From contig NZ_LQIW01000045.1 of NCBI RefSeq assembly GCF_001500025.1, positions 248,001 through 312,000 on the forward strand: a DNA stretch of 64,000 bases, read 5' to 3'. The DNA is from Mycobacterium sp. IS-1590. GTDB lineage: Bacteria; Actinomycetota; Actinomycetes; Mycobacteriales; Mycobacteriaceae. This document shows positions 43,384 to 52,029 of the stretch, one piece after another. Each line of letters opens with the position of its first letter. The stretch's first letter is position 1. Position numbers and translations under genes: made by a program. Below the pieces are notes generated by a model. It ran no database searches, had not been told where the DNA came from, and saw only the letters and a list, made by a program, of their open reading frames with translations.

Positions 43384-44830
43384 AGCTGGCCGTTTCGCAC
43401 TCGGATCCGACCTCGCCGTCGTGCGCCAACAGAATCGGACCGTCAACCGCGGTGAACTCGAACTCGGGTACCCGCATCTCGTGATAGAACGGGCTGCGCT
43501 CGAGCCGGCCGAGTGCCACGTCAACCAGGATGCGCAGCTTGCTGAATCGGTGACCGGTCTCGAGGATCCGGACGTCCATCAAACCGTCGTCCATCCGGTC
43601 GCGCCGCGACGGCGCGAATCCCGAAGGCAGATAGGCCGAATTGCCGAGGAAGAACAGAAACGTCTGCAACGTCTTGTTGTCGTAACGAATGCGGACCGGA
43701 TCCTCGTGGCGCAACGTGTGATACATCGCGTAGAGCCCGGCCAGCGGTTTGCCGATCTTGCGTTCGTACTTCTCTCGGGTGCGGACGAACGCCGGGTACG
43801 CCCCGATGCTCGCGGTGTTGACCACCATCTGCTTCTCGTTGAGACAAACCATGTCGACGCATGCGACGCTGCCCTGCCGGATCGTGTCGATCGTCTTTTG
43901 CACCGTGTCGCAACCGATGTCCTTCGCGAAGTGGTTGAACGTACCTCCCGGGAACACCGCCAGCGGCACACCCGCCTCGATGGCGGCCGCAGCCGCGCAC
44001 GACACCGTTCCGTCCCCGCCGCCGATCGCCAGAACCTCAGCACGCTCAGCTGCCGACCGCAACGCGGCGTCGAAGCCATCGCCGTCGGAGAGTTCGACTA
44101 TCTCCGCGCGCGGCAACGCCTCTCGGACCTCTTCGATGATGTCTGCTCCGGTCCCGCTGCCGGACGCCGGATTGACGACCAGCACCACACCGGCCCCGTC
44201 GGGGCGCGGCGGGGTTTCCACCCGCAGCGGGTCGGCGGTTGGAAGTCTCGTCGGCACCATTGGAGGAACCACCCGCCCGCCCAGCACCGCGACCGCCGCG
44301 CCCAGGCCGAATCCGGCGATCACGTCCCCGGGGTAATGCGCGCCGACGGCGACACGGGACAGGCCGACGAGCCCCGCCAGGAGCGCAAGCGGAAGGCCGA
44401 TCGACGCGCTCTCCAGTCCAACCCCCACCGCGAAGGCGGCGGCGCTGGCCGAGTGCCCGGACGGAAGCGAGTTCGACGTGGGTTGGCGACGCGTGCGGCG
44501 TACCAGCGGTACGGAGTTGAACAGCGGGCGGGGCCGTCGCCGGATGCGCTTGGCGCCCTGATTGGTGATCAGGCTCGTCGCCGCCAGCGTGAGCACCCCG
44601 CGCACCGCACCGCGCCGCGCGCTCGGATTCCTGGTCGCGGCCAGCGCCGCCGCGATCGCGAACCACAGCTTGGAGTGATCGGCCGCGCGGGTCAGCGGCG
44701 GCATCACGGTGTCGAGCAGCGGGGTCGGCGACTCCGCGATCGCCTCGAAGATCTCCCGGTCGAGAGCGCCGAGACCGTGAGTGATTCGCCGAAGACCTGC
44801 GGGCCGGCCGACCACCTGCGCAACATCCAT
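43337..44830 (-). CDS. Bifunctional PAP2 phosphatase / diacylglycerol-kinase-domain protein
   Basis: The start is ATG 44830; the open frame extends into an implausible region upstream. The 497-residue protein joins an N-terminal PAP2 domain (KRIRRRPRP, SLPSGHSAS, SRVAVGAHYPGD) to a C-terminal diacylglycerol-kinase catalytic domain beginning VVLVVNPASGSGTGAD with the GGGDGTV signature and GGTFNHFAKD. The fusion suggests a two-way lipid phosphate switch or sequential phosphatase/kinase step. The substrate is unknown. It is divergent from the ArsR-type gene and shares its operator. Confidence 0.88.
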   Translation of the reverse strand: MDVAQVVGRPAGLRRITHGLGALDREIFEAIAESPTPLLDTVMPPLTRAADHSKLWFAIAAALAATRNPSARRGAVRGVLTLAATSLITNQGAKRIRRRPRPLFNSVPLVRRTRRQPTSNSLPSGHSASAAAFAVGVGLESASIGLPLALLAGLVGLSRVAVGAHYPGDVIAGFGLGAAVAVLGGRVVPPMVPTRLPTADPLRVETPPRPDGAGVVLVVNPASGSGTGADIIEEVREALPRAEIVELSDGDGFDAALRSAAERAEVLAIGGGDGTVSCAAAAAIEAGVPLAVFPGGTFNHFAKDIGCDTVQKTIDTIRQGSVACVDMVCLNEKQMVVNTASIGAYPAFVRTREKYERKIGKPLAGLYAMYHTLRHEDPVRIRYDNKTLQTFLFFLGNSAYLPSGFAPSRRDRMDDGLMDVRILETGHRFSKLRILVDVALGRLERSPFYHEMRVPEFEFTAVDGPILLAHDGEVGSECETASFSVRYRALPVFRPLP

Positions 44831-44849
44831 TTCCCCACCGTATCCACGA

Positions 44850-44875
44850 GCCTTGACAAGTAATCTTGTCAAGGC
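44850..44875. promoter_or_regulatory. Perfect 26-bp palindrome, likely ArsR-type operator
   Basis: Arms GCCTTGACAAG and CTTGTCAAGGC (11 bases each) around spacer TAAT occupy 44850-44875, in the gap between the PAP2-kinase start (44830) and the ArsR-type start (44888). The palindrome could control both directions. It is perfect with no mismatch, and lies only 12 bases upstream of the ArsR-type gene ATG, consistent with autorepression. Confidence 0.75.
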
Positions 44876-44887
44876 CATGGTGGCGTC

Positions 44888-45487
44888 ATGCTCGACGTGG
44901 AAGTGATCGCCGATCCCGCGGCCGCGGTCAGTGCCTTGGACCCGATCCGCGGCCGCCTGCTCGCCGAGCTCACCGAACCGGCCTCCGCGGCGGCGCTCGC
45001 CACACGGGTCGGGATATCGCGGCAGAAGGTGAACTACCATCTGCGCGCGCTCGAGGAGCACCGACTGGTCGCCGAAGCCGGCGAGCGGCGGTGGGGCGGC
45101 CTGCGTGAGCGACTGCTGGTCGCCACGGCCGCGACCTACGTCGTGTCGCCCGGTGCAATGGGGCCCGTCGCCGCCGATCCTGGCCGCACCAACGACCGGC
45201 TGTCCGCGAGCTACCTGATCGCCCTTGCCGCCCGCGCCGTCCGCGAAGTGGGCGAGCTGTGGGCGGCCGCCCGCGACAAGAACAAGAGGCTGGCGACATT
45301 GTCGATCGACACCGCGATCCGATTTCGCTCACCGTCTGACCGGGCGGCCTTCACCCGCGATCTGTCCGACACGATCACCTCGCTGATCGCGCGCTATCAC
45401 GACGAATCCGATCCGAACGCCCGCGGCTACCGCCTACTCGTGGCCGCCTATCCGCAACCGCACGAGGAGGACACGAAATGCCCTTGA
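44888..45487 (+). CDS. ArsR-type winged-helix transcriptional regulator
   Basis: This 199-residue protein has the ArsR winged helix: ALDPIRGRLLAELTEPASAAALATRVGISRQKVNYHLRALEEHRLV, with the recognition helix in GISRQKVNYHL and the wing before ERLL. No metal-binding CXC motif is present, so it is probably of the non-metal type commonly paired with SRPBCC proteins. The downstream SRPBCC gene starts ten bases before its stop. The perfect palindrome is upstream. Confidence 0.88.
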   Translation: MLDVEVIADPAAAVSALDPIRGRLLAELTEPASAAALATRVGISRQKVNYHLRALEEHRLVAEAGERRWGGLRERLLVATAATYVVSPGAMGPVAADPGRTNDRLSASYLIALAARAVREVGELWAAARDKNKRLATLSIDTAIRFRSPSDRAAFTRDLSDTITSLIARYHDESDPNARGYRLLVAAYPQPHEEDTKCP

Positions 45488-46305
45488 ACATAGAAGAACC
45501 CGGCCGCCGCTGGGTCGCGTCGGAAACCCTCGTGCCCGGCACACCCGAACAGGTATGGCAGGCCATCGCCACCGGCGCCGGGATGAGTGCCTGGTTCACG
45601 CCGACGTCGGTGCAAGAACACGTCGGCGGCGCCATCCGGTTCGACTTCGGTGACGAGAACTGCGGCGAGGCCGTGCAAGCCGGGAAGGTGACGGCGTGGG
45701 ATCCGCCACGCCGGTTCGCCTACCAGGAATACGACTGGAGCGGTGACGCGCCGCCGCTGGCCACCGAGGTGACCGTCACCAGCCGCTCCGGTGACCGGTG
45801 CGTGATCCGCATGGTGCACAGCCTGTTCACCGAGCGTGACGACTGGGACGACGAACTGGAGAGCTTCGAGACCGGGTGGCCCGGCTTCTACGAGGTGCTC
45901 AAGGTCTATCTCGCGGACTTCCCCGGCGCGCGATCGGCATTGGTGCACGCCGCGGCCGATTCCCCGGCCGGCGAATTGCAGGTCTGGAAGCGGCTCACCG
46001 AAGCGCTCCGCATCGCGGGCGCCGACGTCGGCGAGCTCCGCGAAACCGCGCCGGACGTCCCTCGCCTCGCCGGTGTGGTCAACCGCATCCACCAGGACGG
46101 GCGCGCACGCCTGATCACGATGCGGATCGAGCAGCCGGCGGCCGGTGTGGCGCTCGTCGGCGCATGCACGGTCGGGGAGCGCGCCCACACCACGATCAGC
46201 ATCTACTTTTACGGCGACGACGCCGAACAGGTTGCCGCCGCCGAACAACCCCGATGGTCGACATGGCTGCGTGGCCTACTCCAGTCGCAGTCCGTCGGCG
46301 CTTAG
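45478..46305 (+). CDS. SRPBCC/AHSA1-domain protein
   Basis: This 275-residue protein starts with an SRPBCC (START-like) domain: ASETLVPGTPEQVWQAIATGAGMSAWF, FDFGDENCGEAV and TEVTVTSRSGDRCVIRMVH, residues about 10-145. A second region (about 150-275) is more helical and could be a second SRPBCC-like half. Ligands are hydrophobic and unknown. It overlaps the ArsR-type gene by ten bases, in the common ArsR-SRPBCC operon pattern. Confidence 0.82.
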   Translation: MPLNIEEPGRRWVASETLVPGTPEQVWQAIATGAGMSAWFTPTSVQEHVGGAIRFDFGDENCGEAVQAGKVTAWDPPRRFAYQEYDWSGDAPPLATEVTVTSRSGDRCVIRMVHSLFTERDDWDDELESFETGWPGFYEVLKVYLADFPGARSALVHAAADSPAGELQVWKRLTEALRIAGADVGELRETAPDVPRLAGVVNRIHQDGRARLITMRIEQPAAGVALVGACTVGERAHTTISIYFYGDDAEQVAAAEQPRWSTWLRGLLQSQSVGA

Positions 46306-46314
46306 CATGAGCCG

Positions 46315-46974
46315 GTGCGGCGGTTGGTGGCGGTGATCTGCGCGACGGTGTTGGCCGGTGTGATGGCCGCAAACCCCGTCGCAGTGGCGCAGACGACGCC
46401 GTGGTTCGCTCAGTCCGTCGGAGGGGCTACCCAGGTGATTTCCGTTGTCGGCGTGGGTGGTTCGAAAGCCAAGATGGATGTCTACCAGCGGACCGGTGCG
46501 GGGTGGCAGCCGGTTGCGGCGGGCATACCGGCCTGGATCGGTGCCAACGGCATGACCCCGCAGAGCCACGACGGCGAAATGAAAACGCCGATGGGCGTTT
46601 TCACGCTCGATTTCGCCTTCGGCACCGCACCCAACCCCGGCGGAGGCCTGCCCTACGTGCAGGTCGGACCGGACCACTGGTGGGACGGCGACATGAAGAG
46701 CCCGACCTACAACACCATGCAGGTCTGCAAGAAGGCGCAGTGCGCATTCGACACCGACCCCGCCAGCGGTACCGAGAACCTCCAGATTCCGCAGTATGTG
46801 CACGCGGTCGTGATGGGCGTCAACAAGGCGCGGGTGCCCGGCAACGGAGGTGCATTCTTCCTGCACGCCACCGACGGCGGACCGACGGCCGGATGTGTGG
46901 CGATCGACGACGGCAAGCTGGTCGAGATCATGCGGTGGCTTCGGCCGGGCGCGTTGATCGCGGTCGCACAGTGA
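46315..46974 (+). CDS. Exported YkuD-like L,D-transpeptidase-family protein (Rv0309-like)
   Basis: This 219-residue protein (GTG 46315) has a signal peptide (RRLVAVICATVLAGVMAANPVAVAQ, likely cleavage after VAQ). The mature protein matches YkuD fold elements: the TPMGVFTLDF strand-loop, PYVQVGPDHWWDGD, and the catalytic-type HATDGGPTAGCVAID with His184 and Cys194. Classical L,D-transpeptidases have SHGCxR; here it is TAGCVA, with no Arg, so the chemistry is uncertain. It starts nine bases after the SRPBCC gene stops. Confidence 0.78.
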   Translation: MRRLVAVICATVLAGVMAANPVAVAQTTPWFAQSVGGATQVISVVGVGGSKAKMDVYQRTGAGWQPVAAGIPAWIGANGMTPQSHDGEMKTPMGVFTLDFAFGTAPNPGGGLPYVQVGPDHWWDGDMKSPTYNTMQVCKKAQCAFDTDPASGTENLQIPQYVHAVVMGVNKARVPGNGGAFFLHATDGGPTAGCVAIDDGKLVEIMRWLRPGALIAVAQ

Positions 46975-46975
46975 C

Positions 46976-47443
46976 TCAGATGTTCAGCGCACGACCGGGT
47001 TTCACCTTGAAGTTCAGTGCCTCGAGCGACATCGACGCGTCATACGTGCGGTCGTAACCGGTTTCGCTGATCCGCCATCCGTCGCTCGTCCGCCGGTATC
47101 GGTCGTGATAGAAGCCCGCGCCGATCAGCATGAAGTTGAAGTCCGGCGCGATCACCCGATCCTGCAGGTACCACGTGCCCGTCGCTTCGTCACCGTCGAC
47201 GGTGATCTCAGGGTGGGTGACGCGGTGTTCGGTGATGACCTCGGGGCCGAGCGAGTCCCGCATGAACTTGACCAGATCGTCGCGGTTGGTGAAGTGGTGC
47301 TCTTCGCCGATCGACTCGCCGTACTTGCCCACCACGTCCTCGGTGAGGGTGTCGGCGAACTCATCCCAGTGCTTGGTGTCGAGCGCGCGCAGGTAGCGGA
47401 ACTTCACTTGTTGGATTTCGTCGATGTCGCCCATGCCCGACAT
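46976..47443 (-). CDS. NTF2-like/SnoaL-fold protein (Rv0310c-like)
   Basis: The most plausible start is ATG 47443 or 47434 (155 or 152 residues). The protein shows the NTF2-like alpha-beta cone: DEIQQVKFRYLRALDTKHWDEFADTLTEDVV, EHRVTHPEITVDGDEATGTWYL and YHDRYRRTSDGWRISETGYDR. It has no fused domain. The family includes enzymes and binding proteins, so substrate and activity are open. The rightmost codons approach the divergent membrane-protein gene at 47481. Confidence 0.8.
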   Translation of the reverse strand: MSGMGDIDEIQQVKFRYLRALDTKHWDEFADTLTEDVVGKYGESIGEEHHFTNRDDLVKFMRDSLGPEVITEHRVTHPEITVDGDEATGTWYLQDRVIAPDFNFMLIGAGFYHDRYRRTSDGWRISETGYDRTYDASMSLEALNFKVKPGRALNI

Positions 47444-47480
47444 TGCAACACAGCACCGCCGCAGCGCGTACATTCCGGAC

Positions 47481-48242
47481 ATGAAATTCGTCGACGCCTA
47501 TGTGAAGTCTCCGTTCGCGGGGCTTGCGCCGTGGGTCCTCATGGCGATCGTCGCGGGTCCCGGCCGGTTCGAGGAAGCCGCCTCGGCGGCACTCGGTCTT
47601 GCGTTGTTGACGCTGTGGGTCGGCACCCGCCGCAGCGTGCCCGTTCATGCCCTCGAGGTGCTGACGATCGCCTACTTCGGCGTCCTTGCCGTGGTCGGGT
47701 TGCTCGCGCCGGATCGGGTGATCGACTGGCTACAGCTTTGGGCGGGCGAGCTCAGCAACATCGTGCTGGCCGTGTTCGCCGTCGGCACCCTGATCGTGCG
47801 CCGCCCGTTCACGATGGCCTACGCGAAGGACACCACGCCGCGCGAGCACTGGGACAGCCCACCGTTTCGGCGCATCAACTTCGCGATCACCGGGGCATGG
47901 GCCGCCGCGTTCGTGGTATCGGCCATCTCGGGTGGTATCGGCGATGCGATTCTGCGTGACAACGACAACTTCTGGACCGCGTGGATCATCCCGATCGGCG
48001 CCCTCGTGTTCGCCGCGTCGTTCACCGAGTTCTATCCCGATTACGCGACGGGGGAGTCGGACTCGTGGTCGGGTGCCATCGACTGGCTTCCGCCGTTCCT
48101 CACCGTCACCGGTATCGTCGGCTGGGTGTCGGATTCGACGTCCGACACCGTCGCGATCACCCTGATCGCGGTCGGCATCGTCGGATCGGCTGCCGTCCGA
48201 AAGTTCCTGCCGGAGAAGCCGATATCTACTGCGCCGCAGTGA
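47481..48242 (+). CDS. Polytopic membrane protein of unknown function
   Basis: The start ATG 47481 is divergent from the NTF2-like gene. The 253-residue protein has about six membrane segments, among them PWVLMAIVAG, ASAALGLALLTLWV, VLTIAYFGVLAVVGLLA and NIVLAVFAVGTLIV. A conserved-looking central loop reads REHWDSPPFRRINFAITGAWA. No transporter signature is seen. The 3' end overlaps the convergent FAD-oxidoreductase by 17 bases. Confidence 0.72.
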   Translation: MKFVDAYVKSPFAGLAPWVLMAIVAGPGRFEEAASAALGLALLTLWVGTRRSVPVHALEVLTIAYFGVLAVVGLLAPDRVIDWLQLWAGELSNIVLAVFAVGTLIVRRPFTMAYAKDTTPREHWDSPPFRRINFAITGAWAAAFVVSAISGGIGDAILRDNDNFWTAWIIPIGALVFAASFTEFYPDYATGESDSWSGAIDWLPPFLTVTGIVGWVSDSTSDTVAITLIAVGIVGSAAVRKFLPEKPISTAPQ

Positions 48243-49731
48243 GATTGCGCGTCGCCGGACCCTCGAGAAGGGTTCCGTCCGGAGCAAAGCGGGACCCGTG
48301 CAGCGGGCACTCCCACGACTCATCGGCGTCATTCCAGTTGACGATGCCGCCCAGGTGCGGACAGACCGGCGAGACGCGATACTCGCGGCCGTCGACCACG
48401 CTGCGCGCCTCCAGGTCCCACGGCGGGCCACTGACCACACCGCCCTCCTCGGGAGTGCGGTTGAGGATGCGGGTGACCGGCGTAATCCATCCGCGCGTCA
48501 GGTAGAGCGCCACCTGCGCGTTGGTCTGCATCGCCTTGGGGATGCCCGACAACTCGTGCGGGCTCCAGCTGTCGAAGGCCTGGGCCCAGTCCATCCGGCC
48601 GCCGAGGATGCGACTCGAGAGCGCCAGCGCGGCAGCGGTGCCGTTGGTCATGCCCCACTTGTCGAAACCCGTTGCCACGAAGATCTTGTCGTTGCCGGGC
48701 AGAATCGGCCCCACATAGGGCAATTCGTCGATGGGTGAGTAGTCCTGTGCGGACCAGTAGTGGGTCTGCATCGCCCCGGGGAAGTGCAGCTTCGTCCACT
48801 GGTCGAGTTCCTGAACCGACGACGCCGGACTCTTCTCATGGCCGACGGGATGTCCCGCGCCACCGGCGATCAGCCGATCACCGTCGGGCGTCGGCGCGTA
48901 ACGCAGCGACCTGGTCGGCGAGTCGGCCGAAATGTACATGCCCCTTGTGATGTTTCCGGGGACTTTGTAGGCCATGCAGTAAGAGCGTTGCGGTTTGAGG
49001 CGGGCGAAGAAGCCGCCGCGATCCAGGATCGGGATGCCCGTCGCGAGGACGCATTGCTTGGCGTGCACGTCGAATTCGTCACCGGCGGCGGTGCGCACAC
49101 CGAGGGCCAATTTGTCACCCTCGTTCGAAACCTTCTGCACCCGAACACCTTGCGCCAGCCGCCCGCCCCGTTCGTCGAGCTCGACCACCAAGCTGTCGAG
49201 CAGCGGCATCGGGTCGAACTGTGCCTGGTCGGCCAGCCGCACGGCGCCGTGGAACGGGAACGGCACATCGGCGTCGTCGACCCAGTCGACGTCCAACCCC
49301 GCGGCCTCACACGCCTCCAGCTCCTGGCGTACCGAGGAGACCCCCTTTTCGGATTGGGCGTAGGTGAACGCGTCCTCGCGTTGTACCGACAACCCGTGCG
49401 CCTCACAGTGCGCAACCAGCCACTCCAGGCCCTCGCGGTTACCCTCGACGTACTGCCTGGCGGTCCCGGGGCCGTGTTTGGAGACGATCTTCGACAGTTT
49501 GGTGCTCTGCAGCAGGCTGATCTTGGCGGTGGTGTTGCCGGTGGCGCCGGCCCCGACTCGCTGCGCTTCGAGCACCAGTACGTCCTTGCCGGCGCGCGCC
49601 AACAGCACCGCGGTGATGAGGCCGGTGATTCCGGCGCCGACCACGACGACGTCGGCCGACCGGTCCGCTTCGACCAGCGGGTCGGGCGGTGTCGGCCGCT
49701 CGACGCGGTTTGCCAGCCAAAGAGATGTCAT
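48226..49731 (-). CDS. FAD-dependent oxidoreductase with C-terminal Rieske [2Fe-2S] domain
   Basis: The start is ATG 49731 (501 residues). The N-terminal DAO-type domain has the dinucleotide motif VVVGAGITGLITAVLLARAG near residue 30 and the DKIFVATGFDKWGMTNGTAAAL motif toward the middle-late part. The last 60 residues hold a Rieske cluster: CPH (Cys457, His459) and CPLH (Cys475, His478). This domain order occurs in glycine/D-amino-acid-oxidase-type enzymes with Rieske tails found widely in bacteria. The substrate is unknown. Confidence 0.85.
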   Translation of the reverse strand: MTSLWLANRVERPTPPDPLVEADRSADVVVVGAGITGLITAVLLARAGKDVLVLEAQRVGAGATGNTTAKISLLQSTKLSKIVSKHGPGTARQYVEGNREGLEWLVAHCEAHGLSVQREDAFTYAQSEKGVSSVRQELEACEAAGLDVDWVDDADVPFPFHGAVRLADQAQFDPMPLLDSLVVELDERGGRLAQGVRVQKVSNEGDKLALGVRTAAGDEFDVHAKQCVLATGIPILDRGGFFARLKPQRSYCMAYKVPGNITRGMYISADSPTRSLRYAPTPDGDRLIAGGAGHPVGHEKSPASSVQELDQWTKLHFPGAMQTHYWSAQDYSPIDELPYVGPILPGNDKIFVATGFDKWGMTNGTAAALALSSRILGGRMDWAQAFDSWSPHELSGIPKAMQTNAQVALYLTRGWITPVTRILNRTPEEGGVVSGPPWDLEARSVVDGREYRVSPVCPHLGGIVNWNDADESWECPLHGSRFAPDGTLLEGPATRNLTAAQ

Positions 49732-49830
49732 GGCATTGCAGGTACCCGTTTGGCGCACGCCAAAACCGTGGCGGCCGAACGGGGTTCGCACCGGAGTGTC
49801 TGACCGGTTCCCGGTGGTCGGAGGACTATC

Positions 49831-51558
49831 GTGTGGTCCGTTATGAGCGACCCATTGGGGTTGTCGATCGGGACGACGAACTTGGTCGCGGTACGCATCG
49901 ACAATCGAGCCGATCAGCCCGTGCTCCGTCGTCCGGTATACACCGTGCCGGACGGCACTGTGATGTCCGGCTTCGTCGAGCGGGTGGGCGACGATGTGCC
50001 ACTGGTCGCCGCGGACGGGTCGTCACACTCGGCCGACCGACTGTTGGTCGCCGCGCTCGCAGATCTCGTCGAAGCTGGCGGGCCGGCGTCATCCGATATC
50101 TCGGTCGCCGTCCCGGCGCACTGGGGGCCGGCCACTCTGCGGACGCTGCGCAGCGCCCTGCGTGGTCATCCCATTTTCGGCGCCGATGGCACGATCACCC
50201 GACTCGTTTCGGATGGGAAGGCCTCGCTGACCGCGCTGCAGAGCGAGCTCGGCCTCCCGGCACAGGGTGTGGTGGCGCTGGTGGACTTCGGTGGCGGTGC
50301 AACCGGCATCACGCTGGCGGATGCAGGCGACGCCTTCGAGCCCATCGACGAGACGACTCGTCATGCGGAGTTCTCCGGTGACTACGTGGACCAAGCCCTG
50401 CTCAGCCACGTCCTCGCCGGGCTCGCGGGTTCGGGAGGCGACGACCCCACGAGCACGGCAGCCGTGGGATCACTGTCGCGTCTGCGAGAAGACTGCCGCG
50501 ACGCCAAGGAACGGTTGTCGACGCACGAAGCCACCGATGTCGAGGTGCGGTTGCCGCATCATCACTCGGTGGTCCGGGTGACGCGAGAGGAACTCGAGGC
50601 TCTGGTCGCGGCACCACTGGACGGTGTCCTGGCGGCGATTGATGACACGTTGCAGCGCAACAGAATTGGCTGGAAAGACATCGTCGCACTCGTTGCCGTC
50701 GGCGGTGGCGCCGGCATGCCGCTGATTCCACGGCGGCTGGCCGAGCACTGCGGCATACCGGTGTTCGCCACCGCGCGGCCAGGGTTGGACGCCGCGAAGG
50801 GCGCGGCGCTGATCGGCGCGTACACCTCGGCCGCCGAAGCGCGGACCGGCTTGGCGCCCGTGGTTCCCGCGGACGCCCCGACGGGTTTGGCGCCGGTGTC
50901 CCCGACGGAGGCCGAGCCGCCGGGATCGTCGACCTTTCGCGCGCTGGCCTGGTCGCAGGACGATGCGGCGGACGAGCCCGTGCCGTACACCGGCGCAGGG
51001 CCCTATGAAACGCCGTATGACTCCGGGCCGATGCGCCCGCCGCCCGTGCAGTACGTGGGCCCGACGACGGGACCGATCGACGAACCCCGGATCTGGCAGC
51101 GGCTACCGGGGCTGGTGATGGGCGTGGCGGCCGCGATCGCAGTGGTCGCAGTGGGCGGAGTGGCGATCGCCCTGACCAGCGCGAGCGGCAACACCGGCGT
51201 GACCGAGGCACCGCGGACCGCACCGGTGCCGCCGCCGTCGGCGCCGGCGCCCGAACCGGTCGCACCCGAGACGCCGCCGCCGCCGGTCGAGACCGTCACG
51301 CTGACCGATGCTCCGCCCCCTCCGCCGGTGACCACCGAAGCGCCGCCACCTCCACCGACCACGACGGTCGTCACGACGACACAACCGACGACCACAACCA
51401 CAACGACGACGACGACTACAACCACCACGACGCCGACGACCACGACGACCACGACGACGACCACCACGCCGATGACGACCACTTATCTGACCGTGCCGTT
51501 CGTGCCGGTTCCGATACCGATTCAGGTGCCGCAGAACCCTTACCAGCCGGCACCGTAG
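49831..51558 (+). CDS. Hsp70-like protein with membrane anchor and Pro/Thr-rich tail (Rv0312-like)
   Basis: This 575-residue protein (GTG 49831, preceded by GGAGG with six-base spacing; ATG 49843 also possible) has an N-terminal actin/Hsp70 ATPase-like domain: GLSIGTTNLVAVRID, VDFGGGATGITL and VGGGAGMPLIPRRL. A membrane helix follows (about 425-449, LVMGVAAAIAVVAVGGVAIA). The exterior part is Pro-rich and then a near-uniform Thr run. The substrate-binding domain of true DnaK is absent. Rv0312 is described as a proline/threonine-rich protein. Confidence 0.82.
   Translation: MWSVMSDPLGLSIGTTNLVAVRIDNRADQPVLRRPVYTVPDGTVMSGFVERVGDDVPLVAADGSSHSADRLLVAALADLVEAGGPASSDISVAVPAHWGPATLRTLRSALRGHPIFGADGTITRLVSDGKASLTALQSELGLPAQGVVALVDFGGGATGITLADAGDAFEPIDETTRHAEFSGDYVDQALLSHVLAGLAGSGGDDPTSTAAVGSLSRLREDCRDAKERLSTHEATDVEVRLPHHHSVVRVTREELEALVAAPLDGVLAAIDDTLQRNRIGWKDIVALVAVGGGAGMPLIPRRLAEHCGIPVFATARPGLDAAKGAALIGAYTSAAEARTGLAPVVPADAPTGLAPVSPTEAEPPGSSTFRALAWSQDDAADEPVPYTGAGPYETPYDSGPMRPPPVQYVGPTTGPIDEPRIWQRLPGLVMGVAAAIAVVAVGGVAIALTSASGNTGVTEAPRTAPVPPPSAPAPEPVAPETPPPPVETVTLTDAPPPPPVTTEAPPPPPTTTVVTTTQPTTTTTTTTTTTTTTTPTTTTTTTTTTTPMTTTYLTVPFVPVPIPIQVPQNPYQPAP
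51355..51483 (+). repeat. Threonine-codon microsatellite in the Hsp70-like gene
   Basis: An imperfect run of ACC/ACG/ACA triplets encodes a near-continuous poly-Thr tract interrupted by a few Pro, Val and Met. It is a likely site of slippage and length variation and a possible glycosylation-rich extracellular stalk, by analogy with Thr/Pro-rich mycobacterial glycoproteins. Confidence 0.8.
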
Positions 51559-51583
51559 ATCCACCTGTGGAGATAATGCGGCG

Positions 51584-52027
51584 ATGAACCGGTTACTTTC
51601 CGTCGCGGCGGCCCTGGCGATCACGGCGGCGGTGACAGCGCCGTCGGCGGCCGCCACCCCCGCCGAGGGCGACATCGAGCGCACCGACGTGGCGAAGGGC
51701 ACGACAGATGCACCCATTGCGATAGTCGCCGTGGGCCAACCGACCACCCTCTACATACAGAACCTCGTGCTCGCCCCCGAGTCCAGCAGTGGTTGGCACA
51801 CCCACCCCGGTCCGGAGCACTCGGTGATCAACGGCGGCGAGGTGAGTCTGCAGACAGCCGGTGGCTGCATGCCTGCGGTATTCGGTGCCGGGCAGGCCAT
51901 ATTCGTGCCTGCCGGCGTCCCACATGTGGTGTCCAACAAGGGCTTTGAGCACGCAGAGGCGACGGTTACCTACACGTTGCCTGCCGACCGCGCGGTGCGG
52001 GACGACGCGCCGGCCGCCTGCCCGTAG
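51584..52027 (+). CDS. Secreted cupin-domain protein
   Basis: This 147-residue protein has a signal peptide (NRLLSVAAALAITAAVTAPSAAA, cleavage near ATP) and a single cupin barrel. Motif 1 is GWHTHPGPEHSVI, giving three metal-ligand histidines (the fourth ligand would be the Glu); motif 2 is around FVPAGVPHVV. It lies between the Hsp70-like and DUF7159-like genes, and ends three bases before the convergent gene. Substrate or ligand is unknown. Confidence 0.8.
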   Translation: MNRLLSVAAALAITAAVTAPSAAATPAEGDIERTDVAKGTTDAPIAIVAVGQPTTLYIQNLVLAPESSSGWHTHPGPEHSVINGGEVSLQTAGGCMPAVFGAGQAIFVPAGVPHVVSNKGFEHAEATVTYTLPADRAVRDDAPAACP

Positions 52028-52029
52028 GG

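Noticed and set aside
51355..51483. Triplet-rich tract considered as a CRISPR-like or regulatory repeat
   Set aside because: Units are 3 bases, in frame and coding for threonine; there are no spacers.
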